Positions 7,326 to 14,906 of a DNA stretch of 32,014 bases are shown here, one piece after another; position 1 is the stretch's first letter, and each line of letters opens with the position of its first letter. The stretch lies in the IMG/VR virus record IMGVR_UViG_3300037247_000327, positions 1 through 32,014 of that record. The stretch is one strand, 5' to 3'. The notes under the pieces are model-generated. The model did no database searches, was not told the DNA's origin, and saw only the letters and a list, made by a program, of their open reading frames with translations. Both the position numbers and the translations under genes were made by a program. The DNA comes from a virus.

Positions 7326-8132
7326 CTATCGGGGGAACCGTGTCGGTGTCCGCGGCTGTGCCTGCTGCTGCCTTACGCGTCTGTACTCCATGAAACAACG
7401 ACACGAGATGACTTCCTTCGGCGGCCCAGCCGGGTCACGGGGATGTTTCAATAGGGCCCCGCCGACAAGGAATTTGCCGGGCCTCCCGCCCCATCCTTGA
7501 TGGTTCACAAAGCGGGATGTGCCGTTCGCTTTCTGATGCGTTGGTCGTACAAGGTGGTCGCCTTGCGTGAACCACACTTTCCGCATCCGATACAGGGCAG
7601 TCTCCGACGACAAGCGCGACGCTTCGTAGCGGACCGTTTCTGATGCCTGCAACGCTTCCACAAACGCCAGATGAGAAGCACGGTTCGCGACCTGTTCGAC
7701 GTAGAGGGCGTTCAACTGGCGGCGCATCGTAGACCTGAATTTGCGGTCCTTCGGTGTACCCAACGTGACAAGAATCGACCGCTGATTCTCTGCCGCTTCC
7801 CTGCCGTGTGCAGTCGCTATGACGGTGAGGCGTTTCCGCACTGCCGGATTCATCCTGATATCGGGTGTACCCAACGACGCCTGCTGCGCATCCCACAGGT
7901 CAAGAATCGGTTTCGACAGCCACAACATCACATACGTCGCTACCCATGTTGAGTCTTTCACCGCACCTGTAGCAGCCTGAATCCATGCTGCCGGTGTGTC
8001 AGAGGTGGCGGTGGCACGCAGAATAGCTTGCCGTTCCGCCTTCAACACACGCCTGATGGGTTGCTCAAACGCCGCGGCGATAGCACGATCCAGGCGGGCT
8101 CTGACTTGGCGTCTAGCTTGAAGGTTCGCCAT
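7326..8132 (-). CDS. MuF-like (SPP1 gp7-type) head morphogenesis protein, 268 aa
   Basis: The gene overlaps the portal end by 20 bases. The long helical N-terminal half (MANLQARRQVRARLDRAI onward) is followed by the family signature in the last third: VWFTQGDHLVRPTHQKANG (about residues 189-207), GGALLKHPRDP and a final ISCRCFMEYRR. These His/Arg/Cys motifs mark the Mu gpF/SPP1 gp7 minor head proteins, which bind the portal and enter the capsid in a few copies. Length is usual for a stand-alone MuF domain without a toxin extension. Position immediately after the portal agrees. Confidence 0.88.
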   Translation of the reverse strand: MANLQARRQVRARLDRAIAAAFEQPIRRVLKAERQAILRATATSDTPAAWIQAATGAVKDSTWVATYVMLWLSKPILDLWDAQQASLGTPDIRMNPAVRKRLTVIATAHGREAAENQRSILVTLGTPKDRKFRSTMRRQLNALYVEQVANRASHLAFVEALQASETVRYEASRLSSETALYRMRKVWFTQGDHLVRPTHQKANGTSRFVNHQGWGGRPGKFLVGGALLKHPRDPAGPPKEVISCRCFMEYRRVRQQQAQPRTPTRFPR

Positions 8133-9408
8133 CAGCTATGACAGTCGGGTCTTCAGCCTCTCCGACAGGGAACGTCGAAATGTTGCGCAAGAACACGTCA
8201 TGCGATGGTTGAACAGGAAGCCCGATCAGCGTCCTAGCTTCACCGACTGTCGCCCAGCCGCCCGTGACTGCGGTGTCGATCTTGTCCACCTCGTCCTTCT
8301 CATCCTTCTTCAACGCCCGCACCTGGGTCAGATCCATTTGGAGACTGTGGTTCAGTTTCGGCGGTCCGAACGACTTCTCATCATGAAGCAACTGTCGGGT
8401 GAGTTGCCTGCCGGCGAGTTTCCACAACGGGATCAGAGTCGACTCGATAGCGTCCTCCCTCAACGTGGATGATTCGCCACGACCAGACGTCGCGGTCAAA
8501 CCTGCACCCAAGCCAGCGAGGATAGCTGGCCAACCCAACACGGCACTGATGCGTTCCTCCGGCACCCTACGCAGCGCAGTCAGGTCCATGTCTTTCGGCG
8601 AAAACGACACCGTCTCCACATTCAACGCAGCGCCACCCACGAACGGTTCACCCCTCTTCGTGCCCGTAAACTTGGATTGGAAATCCGCGGCCACCTGCTT
8701 CGGATCGGAGATACGGTCGTCCGGGTCTTTCGGTGACAGCACAACACCAGGCACACCCAGATTCGTCAACAGTGCTGTAGAGAATTCTGCCGCCTCATGA
8801 TCCTGCAACACTTCCAACAGTACGTCCTGCAAGGGTGCGTGACCGAGACGGAAGTCGTGACGGGCCATCTCCCACCTAAGTTGGATCATGTCTTCGGCCG
8901 GTACGTCGTGCTGCTGTCCGCCGGGTGGCGTGTACTTCCAGCCACTAAGGAATTCGGAGCCGTCTTGTGGTGTGACCGGTGTCACAAACTCCGGGTAGAG
9001 GGGCCACAGTTGGATAATGTCACCCATCAGGTTGCGGACCTTGTGCAGATAGCCTGCCCCTGTAGTAGAGATTGCGGCGACAGCATACAACCACACCATT
9101 TCGGGTTCCATATGCGGATTCGGGTTCGCGATCAGGGCAGTCACTTCGGAATCCTCGACGATACGGTCCTGCCCGTCGACACGCTCATACTCGCGCATCG
9201 TGGGTTCACCATACGCCCGACCCATCGACCTAATAACTGCGGACACTGCCGAGTTGGTGAGGCCGTCACCGATTTTGCGAAAGTTGAGGATCTTCTGATT
9301 CGGGAGAAACCTGAACAGGCCACTAGGTTGGGTGGGGAACGGAAGGTCGTTCACACCGGCTGCTTTCAATGCTACGCCGGTCATGAATTCTTTGACAGGG
9401 TTCAACAT
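8113..9408 (-). CDS. Portal protein, HK97 gp3-like, 431 aa
   Basis: This protein forms the dodecameric ring through which DNA is packaged. Recognisable stretches are SAVIRSMGRAYGEPTMREYE near the N-terminus; NPNPHMEPEMVWLYAVAAIS..GAGYLHKVRN; LWPLYPEFV; VPAEDMIQLRW; and LGHAPLQDVL...AAEFSTALLTNLGVPGVVLSP, the typical phage_portal order. I chose ATG 9408 (MLNPVKEFMTG), which has GGAG just upstream; a TTG nine bases earlier is also possible. The C-terminus overlaps the MuF gene. Confidence 0.92.
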   Translation of the reverse strand: MLNPVKEFMTGVALKAAGVNDLPFPTQPSGLFRFLPNQKILNFRKIGDGLTNSAVSAVIRSMGRAYGEPTMREYERVDGQDRIVEDSEVTALIANPNPHMEPEMVWLYAVAAISTTGAGYLHKVRNLMGDIIQLWPLYPEFVTPVTPQDGSEFLSGWKYTPPGGQQHDVPAEDMIQLRWEMARHDFRLGHAPLQDVLLEVLQDHEAAEFSTALLTNLGVPGVVLSPKDPDDRISDPKQVAADFQSKFTGTKRGEPFVGGAALNVETVSFSPKDMDLTALRRVPEERISAVLGWPAILAGLGAGLTATSGRGESSTLREDAIESTLIPLWKLAGRQLTRQLLHDEKSFGPPKLNHSLQMDLTQVRALKKDEKDEVDKIDTAVTGGWATVGEARTLIGLPVQPSHDVFLRNISTFPVGEAEDPTVIADGEPSS

Positions 9409-9460
9409 CCACTCCAATCAGGTGTCGTGTACGGTAACAGGCGACTGTCCGGTTTCTGTG

Positions 9461-9937
9461 CTACCTGAGATTTGCTTCGAACCATGCAAAGTCATCCTCA
9501 TCGAGATCAATGTGCCCCCATCGGTCGACGTAATCAGGTATGAGCCATGCCGTGAACGCTTCAGCGAACCCTTCGTGTAGGTCCATCGCGGCATACTGAC
9601 CGATGGGAATGCATATCCGATCGAAACCTGTCATCCAATCCGCGACATGGCCGAGCTCGTGAACAATCGTGTCAATGTCATACTGTCGCCCACCGACATA
9701 CGGATTACCTTCAGGAGGTTCCGGTAGCATTATCGTCATCAATTGCCGATCGGCGGGACCACGCATAGCAGGCGGATACCACGCTGATGCTGTGTCACTG
9801 AAACTCCGACCGTCTCCGTAAGAGCCGTCATCTACAATTCCAGCAAAGACGGGGTCGCGTAGGAACCATTCACAGTCGGGTATGAACGGCACAATGTCTA
9901 GTGCTCTGCGTATCGGCTCAGCCCAGCTCATCCCCAT
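9461..9937 (-). CDS. Small HELGH zinc metallopeptidase, 158 aa
   Basis: Residues 93-97 are HELGH inside DTIVHELGHVADWMTGF, a canonical HExxH zinc site. Residues 121-128 (HEGFAEAF) supply a plausible gluzincin third ligand (E125 or a neighbour), about 28 residues on. Start choice: ATG 9937 (MGMSWAEP) has GAGGAAAG upstream and overlaps the large terminase end; ATG 9931 or a much longer frame are alternatives. No signal peptide is visible, so it probably acts in the cytoplasm or within the virion. Placement between terminase and portal is unusual. It could process a head protein or be packaged and act on the host; neither is shown by the sequence. Confidence 0.82.
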   Translation of the reverse strand: MGMSWAEPIRRALDIVPFIPDCEWFLRDPVFAGIVDDGSYGDGRSFSDTASAWYPPAMRGPADRQLMTIMLPEPPEGNPYVGGRQYDIDTIVHELGHVADWMTGFDRICIPIGQYAAMDLHEGFAEAFTAWLIPDYVDRWGHIDLDEDDFAWFEANLR

Positions 9938-11265
9938 GTGAATTCTTTCCTCTTCGACAGCTCCGTGATAGCCCACACCAACGCATCCAGGCGGTTCGGT
10001 GACCACTCCGATTCGCCGGGAATCCACGTTACCATCTCACCCTCCATTGCTCCGAATGCCTTAACGTGATGGACACGTCCGCGTTCATACAGTGCGAAGA
10101 CCGGTTCGGCCCGCACCTGTTTCCCACGGGTGGCGCGCACATTCTTGTACGGCACATCAGGATCGATGTTGCGAATATTCGATTCGACCATGTCACCACC
10201 GAAGTTCGACTCAGCGACGATGCGATCAGCTGACCATTTCCTGTACGCATCAACAGAACGGTTGCCCCACTTGTTTGGCGACAGCTTCCCTGACACATCT
10301 TCGAGGACTGCGAAGTGCGGCAGGTTTGGTCCTTTACATGGGCAGTCGCTCAACGTCCCTGCGATGACGATCCCTGCTTCTGTGGCACCGCCGGGAGGGT
10401 CAACAGCGACCACGACACGGCTGAGATGCCCGATGTCTTGACCGTCCACAATCGTCGCATCCTCATCGTCAGGTTTCAGCAAGTCATAGTTCTGTGCCTT
10501 CGTAACGAGTGCCATCGTCCAGATCGCGCCGTCAGCCTCCTCAATCAGTTTCCCCTTCAGCTCCTGCTCACCGATCGACGTACCCTCATACAGGTCATAC
10601 AGCCTCTTGCGATGCTCGGGGTTGAGGTTCGGATTGTCGTCAGTCTCAGCGGTCGTAATGTGATCCGCTTGCAAACGCACCTTCACATATTCAGGCCTAG
10701 GTTTCGGTGTCGTCGTCGCAATCACACGCGGATGAGGTCCGATACGCAAACCGAGCATCATATGTTTCCACGCCTCATCCAACTGTCGCCACGTCGCCAA
10801 CTCCTCGGCCCACACCAAGCAGCGGTTTCCTCCAGCCCTCAGCCGTTCAATGTCTTGCCGGTTGAGTGTCCCGAATAGTCGCACTTGGGAACCGTTCGGC
10901 CACAACACAGTCGACCCACCAGCAGACATAGAGAATTTCGCGTCTGGATGCAGCCTCACAAGTGCGTCGTCGTCGGTGACCGCAGACTCGATGGCATCAC
11001 CCAATGTGGGTGCTATGAGTGCGACCCTGTGGGGCACTTCAGGAGAGAAGCATGGCGGCCCGTTCAAATGCTTTGCCACATACTGCGCACCGCCAGCGGA
11101 TTTCCCTGCACCCCGACCCTCTTCGAGGAGCCAGAAAAACCAGTCGCCTTCGGGTGGGATCTGATGCGGATACGCTTTGCGGTCCCACCACCATGAATCG
11201 ATCTTTGCGCGGACCTCGGCCGTGCGTCGACGTTTCTCCGTGACACGCTGCTCAGCGGTCAGCAT
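9928..11265 (-). CDS. terL: Terminase large subunit, 445 aa
   Basis: This is the packaging motor ATPase plus nuclease. The Walker A variant EEGRGAGKS is at residues 48-56, Walker B is CLVWAEE at about 149-155, and a coupling-type ATTTPKP follows near 183. The RNase H-like nuclease half carries acidic sites in VVVAVDPPG (about 288-296), VAESNFGGDMV and SPNRLDALVWAI near the end. It overlaps the genes on both sides. The order TerS, two small genes, TerL, peptidase, portal is a modest departure from the usual TerS-TerL-portal order. Confidence 0.95.
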   Translation of the reverse strand: MLTAEQRVTEKRRRTAEVRAKIDSWWWDRKAYPHQIPPEGDWFFWLLEEGRGAGKSAGGAQYVAKHLNGPPCFSPEVPHRVALIAPTLGDAIESAVTDDDALVRLHPDAKFSMSAGGSTVLWPNGSQVRLFGTLNRQDIERLRAGGNRCLVWAEELATWRQLDEAWKHMMLGLRIGPHPRVIATTTPKPRPEYVKVRLQADHITTAETDDNPNLNPEHRKRLYDLYEGTSIGEQELKGKLIEEADGAIWTMALVTKAQNYDLLKPDDEDATIVDGQDIGHLSRVVVAVDPPGGATEAGIVIAGTLSDCPCKGPNLPHFAVLEDVSGKLSPNKWGNRSVDAYRKWSADRIVAESNFGGDMVESNIRNIDPDVPYKNVRATRGKQVRAEPVFALYERGRVHHVKAFGAMEGEMVTWIPGESEWSPNRLDALVWAITELSKRKEFTWG

Positions 11266-11519
11266 GGTCGACGGTTCACCGCACCAACCAGGACACGATC
11301 ATCCAAGCAGATGGATGCGCCATGCAGCTTCAACACACCGATCGGCAAGTCCGCTTCGGTGATACGGTCAAACACGCCCGGATGCTTGTCACCAGTCGGT
11401 GTACCGTTCAAGATTGCTACCAGTGTGTCGGTGTGCATCACCAACTGATACAAGCCTTCACGTTTCACAGCAGCTTCACACTGGTGATCTTTCGCCTGCT
11501 GCACCGGTGTGCGTCTCAT
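11259..11519 (-). CDS. Unknown protein between terminase subunits, 86 aa
   Basis: The start ATG 11519 (MRRTPVQQAKDHQCEAAV) overlaps the preceding stop in an ATGA. The protein is predicted to be mixed alpha/beta: a helical first third, then YQLVMHTDTLVAILNGTP and PIGVLKLHGASICLDDRVLVGAV. No known motif is recognised. It overlaps the large terminase start, so it should be co-translated with packaging genes. A longer start at 11558 is unlikely because it would lie inside the upstream gene. Confidence 0.65.
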   Translation of the reverse strand: MRRTPVQQAKDHQCEAAVKREGLYQLVMHTDTLVAILNGTPTGDKHPGVFDRITEADLPIGVLKLHGASICLDDRVLVGAVNRRPC

Positions 11520-11929
11520 AAGTCTGCCTCTAGACCTGTACCAGCAAGAACAAAGCATGCCTCATCCGATTCCGTAATCAGGCTGCGAGACTCCCATCCT
11601 ATCCACCAACGGCCACCAGCATCGTCACGATGAAACGTTGACTGCACATAACCCAACGTCACCATCGCCACACCCTGATCCGGATCGGTAGATATCAGCG
11701 GCGGCTGTGTGTTGTGACCGCAACACGAACCCACCGTTACGATGCCGCGCTCGTTGAGCCACATGATCTCAAATGCTATGCAACGATCAATCGGATGTGG
11801 TCGCGTCGAACCGTTCAGATTGCCGATCACCACTTGCTCGGCATAGACGAGTGCTGAGCCAGTCGTATGTTCGGGTCCGCATGTGCAACGAAGACGGATC
11901 GGGAAATCGGTTGTCGTTTGGTCACTCAT
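11516..11929 (-). CDS. Cys-rich SCCGH-motif protein, 137 aa
   Basis: ATG 11929 overlaps the end of the small terminase; the SD-like GAGGAG is very close to it. The protein has RCTCGPEH (residues 14-21), then IDRCIAFEIMWLNERGIVTVGSCCGHN around 47-73. That Cys-Ile-Ala ... SCCGH pattern occurs in small phage and host hypothetical proteins and suggests a metal-binding fold. The last part has W-rich strands (GGRWWIGWESR). Role unknown; the position suggests co-expression with DNA packaging. Confidence 0.7.
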   Translation of the reverse strand: MSDQTTTDFPIRLRCTCGPEHTTGSALVYAEQVVIGNLNGSTRPHPIDRCIAFEIMWLNERGIVTVGSCCGHNTQPPLISTDPDQGVAMVTLGYVQSTFHRDDAGGRWWIGWESRSLITESDEACFVLAGTGLEADL

Positions 11930-12434
11930 TCTCCTCAGCCTTCTCCTCGGCTTCCAACGCCTCATATTCCTCCACTACCTCCGCGAACTCCTGATCCAGC
12001 CGATCTGTAGCCTGCTGATATGTGATCTCAGCCCTCAATGTGGACTCGCCCATCTCCAACCGGTACTTGTCAATCAGCACAGCGACAGACACCGCATAGT
12101 TTTTCACATCGCCCGATGTCGCAACCGGATATGTCACCATCTGAGCATCTTTGCCCTTGAAATCGACATGCGGCAGATTCATGCGACCCAACAGGTCCTC
12201 AATCTTCTCCAACAGTTGCGTCTTGATGCGCTCCCTGCGTTCCGCGTTCCGACGTGCGAGCTCGGCTCGTGCAGTATCCGTTTTGGTTCTGGCCTGGGCC
12301 ACGACATCGGAGTCTTTCGCCCATCGTTTGATGGACCTTGTGGAGATGCCGGATCGTCTGGATGCTTCGGCGGTGCCGTGTTGGATGTAGAGGTTGACGG
12401 CGTTGCGTCTCTGATCGTCAGTGTATTTCGTCAT
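11922..12434 (-). CDS. terS: Terminase small subunit, 170 aa
   Basis: This is the DNA-recognition subunit of the packaging enzyme. Residues 1-45 form a homeodomain-like HTH (YTDDQRRNAVNLYIQHGTAE, then SRRSGISTRSIKRWAKDS). A long coiled-coil stretch (TDTARAELARRNAERRERIK) and an oligomerisation/C-terminal part follow, with a very acidic end (EEYEALEAEEKAEENE). Length and location four bases after the adenine methyltransferase and upstream of TerL support the call. A transposase-type or unrelated HTH protein is the alternative, but the tail and location disfavour it. Confidence 0.85.
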   Translation of the reverse strand: MTKYTDDQRRNAVNLYIQHGTAEASRRSGISTRSIKRWAKDSDVVAQARTKTDTARAELARRNAERRERIKTQLLEKIEDLLGRMNLPHVDFKGKDAQMVTYPVATSGDVKNYAVSVAVLIDKYRLEMGESTLRAEITYQQATDRLDQEFAEVVEEYEALEAEEKAEENE

Positions 12435-12438
12435 CAGG

Positions 12439-13107
12439 TCAGCTTATCAGATCGAGTAGTGTCGGTTCTGGATGCGAGTACCAGACGAGCTCCTGTGACC
12501 CCGTGTTCCTTAGATTCGTGTTCTGTATGCGATGATGTCGGAATGGCAACCAATCGCCCGGCGAGGCCTCGCAGACGATTACTTGTCCCTTGCGTGTCTG
12601 GCACCAATCAGACAGGGCCGTATAGTTGATGGCATCGTTACCAGCCTCGTAGTGATGGCCCTGATGCTGATATGGAGGGTCAACGAACCATGACGCTTCG
12701 ATATCTGGCGCTTGCGTGTAGTCGCCTTCGATGACGACCACTCGTCCGTCTGTTGCTGCTCGTGTCCTAGCCCACCGGTACTTTGCTGAGTAGAAGTTCG
12801 CGACGATGCGGTCGTTCGCGATCTTGTTGTGCCCGCCATAGTTGGCTTTGTCGATGTAGTCGTTGATTGGGTCTCCGACCTGCATTTCCCATCGCACGAT
12901 TTCGTCTGGTGTAGCTGCAAGCATCCGGTTCCATGACTTGATCACCATCGGATCGGTGTCGTATAGGATGCATGTGATGTCGCTGCGTTGACGCATCCAA
13001 TACATGGCGTACTGTGCCGAGCCTGCGAACGGTTCAACAATCACATCGTGCTTTGGTGTCTGATACGTCTTGGCGAGCAGGAACTTCGATCCGAAATAGT
13101 TGAACAT
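12439..13107 (-). CDS. Dam-like (D12 class) DNA adenine methyltransferase, 222 aa
   Basis: Transfers a methyl group from SAM to adenine N6 in DNA. Motifs are NYFGSKFLLA (residues 3-12), VEPFAGSAQYA (24-34, motif I), EGDY (127-130) and the catalytic DPPY at 143-146 in WFVDPPYQHQG. The order matches the Dam/D12 class. I chose ATG 13107, after GGAGGTACG; longer readings start in the intergenic control region. It is the first gene of the leftward late operon. The window is full of GATC, so GATC is not avoided. Target sequence cannot be read from the protein. A protective role against host restriction is the usual expectation. Confidence 0.88.
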   Translation of the reverse strand: MFNYFGSKFLLAKTYQTPKHDVIVEPFAGSAQYAMYWMRQRSDITCILYDTDPMVIKSWNRMLAATPDEIVRWEMQVGDPINDYIDKANYGGHNKIANDRIVANFYSAKYRWARTRAATDGRVVVIEGDYTQAPDIEASWFVDPPYQHQGHHYEAGNDAINYTALSDWCQTRKGQVIVCEASPGDWLPFRHHRIQNTNLRNTGSQELVWYSHPEPTLLDLIS

Positions 13108-13366
13108 GAGTGTCGTACCTCCAATCTGTCGCCCGATAAGGAGTCTACGGTCTCCGAACCGGATGCACCCGAATACCCGTAGGTAAGTGACGGTCTCGGT
13201 ACGACCCACAGACCGCCCCGTAGAATGTTTCAGGCTATGACGACATTGACCCCAGCAACAGGGGCAGGGCATAATCGTAGCAGAATCCTGAATGAGCTTG
13301 ACAGATGCTAACCTGTAGGTATATACTGTGGGTATGGACACAGCAACCAGCAACAAGAGGAACACC
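13108..13366. promoter_or_regulatory. Divergent intergenic control region
   Basis: This is the largest non-coding gap (259 bases), between the leftward late operon and the rightward early operon. It holds the rightward promoter described separately, an ACCTGTAGGT inverted repeat (13311-13320) and an 8-base palindrome GTATATAC between and over its elements. On the leftward strand it has a possible extended -10, TGCTACGAT (13274-13282 region). No gene is supported here. It is the likely switch point for phage transcription. Confidence 0.6.
13298..13327 (+). promoter_or_regulatory. Sigma70-like early promoter
   Basis: TTGACA at 13298-13303 and TATACT at 13322-13327 are separated by 18 bases, a near-consensus vegetative promoter. 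Transcription would begin near 13334, about 33 bases before the ATG at 13367 and its AGAGGAA ribosome binding site. The spacer contains the inverted repeat ACCT-GT-AGGT, a possible operator. This would drive the whole rightward gene run. Confidence 0.65.
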
Positions 13367-13651
13367 ATGACATTGACGTTTACCCTCACCGACACCGAAT
13401 ACACCGCCGTGATGGACTCACTCCACGAAGCCGTCATAGCGTTCGGAGGCTACCGGACACGCTCCAACCGTGAACGCTCCGTACATGCATTGGAGTTGGA
13501 GCATCTACGCACACTCCTAGCCGAAGCAGCCGCACCGCCGAAGCCACGGAGTATCAAGGGCTGTCGCGAGTGTGACTCCGTACTGCAATCCGGCTACAGC
13601 GGAGACTCCACGCGATGCACCTGCGGCCCACCCGAAAATGAGGACTCATGA
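13367..13651 (+). CDS. First early gene: helical protein with zinc-ribbon end, 94 aa
   Basis: I chose ATG 13367 (MTLTFTLTDTEYTAVMD) because AGAGGAACACC precedes it; an in-frame GTG at 13328 would lie at the promoter's -10. The N-terminal 55 residues are a strand and helices (YTAVMDSLHEAV, HALELEHLRTLLAEAA). The C-terminus has CRECDSVLQSGY then CTC, a CxxC...CxC cluster that probably binds zinc. Function is unknown. First position behind the early promoter suggests host takeover or regulation (inference). Confidence 0.7.
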   Translation: MTLTFTLTDTEYTAVMDSLHEAVIAFGGYRTRSNRERSVHALELEHLRTLLAEAAAPPKPRSIKGCRECDSVLQSGYSGDSTRCTCGPPENEDS

Positions 13652-13818
13652 GAACCGTCATCCGTGGCACCGAACACGCTATTGAACCGTCCGACGACTA
13701 CCTCTGCGACTTGTGCGAAGACAAGCCTACGACACGGGAAGGCATCGAATACCCCGAAACGTACAACACACCGGCGGAGTTGTTGGCTGTGTGTGACGAA
13801 TGTGCAGGCACACGATGA
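13648..13818 (+). CDS. Small zinc-ribbon protein, 56 aa
   Basis: The ATG at 13648 overlaps the previous stop in an ATGA and the gene ends in an ATGA with the next. The protein has CDLCED near residue 19 and CDEC near residue 50, two Cys pairs as in treble-clef or zinc-ribbon proteins. No ribosome binding site is obvious, so translation is probably coupled. Function unknown. Confidence 0.65.
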   Translation: MRTVIRGTEHAIEPSDDYLCDLCEDKPTTREGIEYPETYNTPAELLAVCDECAGTR

Positions 13819-14072
13819 CAGTTGAACCAAGCTACCGAATCGACAAAGAGCAGGATTGCGTCGAATGCGATGTTGCGCTTAGTCGACTACAGAATCACCA
13901 TGTTCGTCTGATCCCTGATTCCCGTCTGCAGGCCATCGCAGACGCACCAAGATGCGAACACGACATGATCGATCGGCATATCACACATGTCGAGGCGGCC
14001 GTAACCAAATGGTGTGAGGGCGCTCCCGAGTTGCGTGACTTGTTGGATGCTCTCACCGAGGAGGAACGATGA
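13815..14072 (+). CDS. MTVEP/LLDALTEEN-family small protein, 85 aa
   Basis: The gene opens MTVEPSYRI, shares PDSRLQAIADA (about residues 34-44) and ends ELRDLLDALTEEER. The first 29 bases from the G before the ATG are identical to those at 20971, and the stretch around 13915-13946 is nearly identical to 21784-21815. A CVEC pair follows the N-terminus. Its start overlaps the upstream gene (ATGA) and its final GAGGAGG codons form the ribosome binding site of the next gene. Member of the mosaic paralog family; function unknown. Confidence 0.75.
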   Translation: MTVEPSYRIDKEQDCVECDVALSRLQNHHVRLIPDSRLQAIADAPRCEHDMIDRHITHVEAAVTKWCEGAPELRDLLDALTEEER

Positions 14073-14278
14073 CTCTTGACGCCACAACTATCGAGGAAGG
14101 ATTGCAAGAACGGTGGGAACGGTACGGCCACACCATCACCTACCTCACGATGCTCACCAACAATTCGGCACTCTGGTGTGTCGACTGTCACCGACAAGTA
14201 ACAGTGCATGTCAACAATTTGGGTGGCTGGTGGCTATCCAACCATGACCTCGACAAGGAATGCGCAGGCCAGCGATGA
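14069..14278 (+). CDS. Unknown small protein with CxxC, 69 aa
   Basis: ATG 14069 lies seven bases after GAGGAGG in the tail of the upstream gene and overlaps its stop. The protein has a helical start (TIEEGLQERWERYGHTITY), LWCVDCHRQVTVHV near residues 35-48 and a Cys near the end (DKECAGQR), so a small metal site is possible. No family is recognised. It ends in an ATGA overlap with the next gene. Confidence 0.65.
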   Translation: MTLDATTIEEGLQERWERYGHTITYLTMLTNNSALWCVDCHRQVTVHVNNLGGWWLSNHDLDKECAGQR

Positions 14279-14454
14279 AAATGAAGCTGAACGCCGACAA
14301 CCTGCAAGACGCACAACAGGAGATAGAGGAGTTCGCGTCAACGCTTGTAAAGAGACTGCCAGTGGCCTCGGTCGAACTTGGTGAATGGTCCGATGACGGG
14401 TTGACGAACACGCTCCGTATCGTGATTCGGAAGGACAGCGATGAACAAGGTTGA
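14275..14454 (+). CDS. Unknown small protein, 59 aa
   Basis: ATG 14275 (MKMKLNADNLQDAQQ) overlaps the upstream stop; a longer in-frame ATG upstream lies inside the previous gene. The layout is alpha/beta: a helix DAQQEIEEFASTLVKRL, then strands VASVELGEW and NTLRIVIRK. It overlaps the next gene by 14 bases. I do not recognise a family. Confidence 0.6.
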   Translation: MKMKLNADNLQDAQQEIEEFASTLVKRLPVASVELGEWSDDGLTNTLRIVIRKDSDEQG

Positions 14455-14710
14455 GCGGAAAGCCGCCGACTATGTGAACGCCGGGAAAGTACATCTCGAC
14501 GTGTACACCGTTGACAAGGCCAGTGGCGCAATCGTTACCGCTTCCGGATTTGTGGACGGCACCTCACGTTGGACTGTCGCCGTCACACCTGCAGGTAGTC
14601 GTTGTGACTGTCCGTTCGGTGAAGCGCACGGCATCACCACCCAGACGCATTCGCATGATTTGGCGCTCAGGTTGGCTGCGTGGCAGATGGAGAGAATCAA
14701 TGAACAATGA
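14441..14710 (+). CDS. SWIM-like zinc-finger protein, 89 aa
   Basis: Residues about 55-75 contain CDCPFG, followed after a short loop by HSHDLALRLAAWQME. This is close to the CxC...(C/H)xH plan of SWIM zinc fingers, which mediate DNA or protein binding. Before it lie strands (HLDVYTVDKASGAIV, RWTVAVTPAG) typical of small SWIM-containing proteins. It overlaps the next gene by 11 bases. The domain call is by motif only. Confidence 0.65.
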   Translation: MNKVERKAADYVNAGKVHLDVYTVDKASGAIVTASGFVDGTSRWTVAVTPAGSRCDCPFGEAHGITTQTHSHDLALRLAAWQMERINEQ

Positions 14711-14906
14711 CCTGATCGGGATTGCAGGTGTTGCCCACCTGATCGGATTGACACCGGGTACGGTGAAAGTGATGCGTGCCCGTGGCGACCTGCCGGAGCC
14801 GGATGTGGTTGTGGACGGTCGCACGAAGCTTTGGGAGAAGTCCACGATCGTCGAATGGGATTCGCAGCGAGTGAAACGGTACGACAACAGAAAGAGCAAC
14901 ACATGA
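14700..14906 (+). CDS. AlpA/MerR-type helix-turn-helix protein, 68 aa
   Basis: ATG 14700 (MNNDLIGIAGVAHLIGLTPG) overlaps the SWIM-like gene. The sequence GIAGVAHLIGLTPGTVKVMRARGDLPEPD...GRTKLWEKSTIVEWDSQR follows the winged-HTH pattern of excisionase/AlpA/MerR-like DNA-binding domains, including the final W...IVEW. It probably binds DNA as a small transcription regulator or recombination directionality factor. No integrase is present in the window, so a regulator is the better guess. Confidence 0.75.
   Translation: MNNDLIGIAGVAHLIGLTPGTVKVMRARGDLPEPDVVVDGRTKLWEKSTIVEWDSQRVKRYDNRKSNT

Noticed and set aside
8797-9468. 223-residue plus-strand frame
   Set aside because: It is opposite the portal gene, which has strong family motifs, and has no ribosome binding site or domain.
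12439-13437. Longer 332-residue reading of the adenine methyltransferase
   Set aside because: The extra N-terminus covers the promoter region and has no family similarity; the ATG at 13107 has a ribosome binding site.
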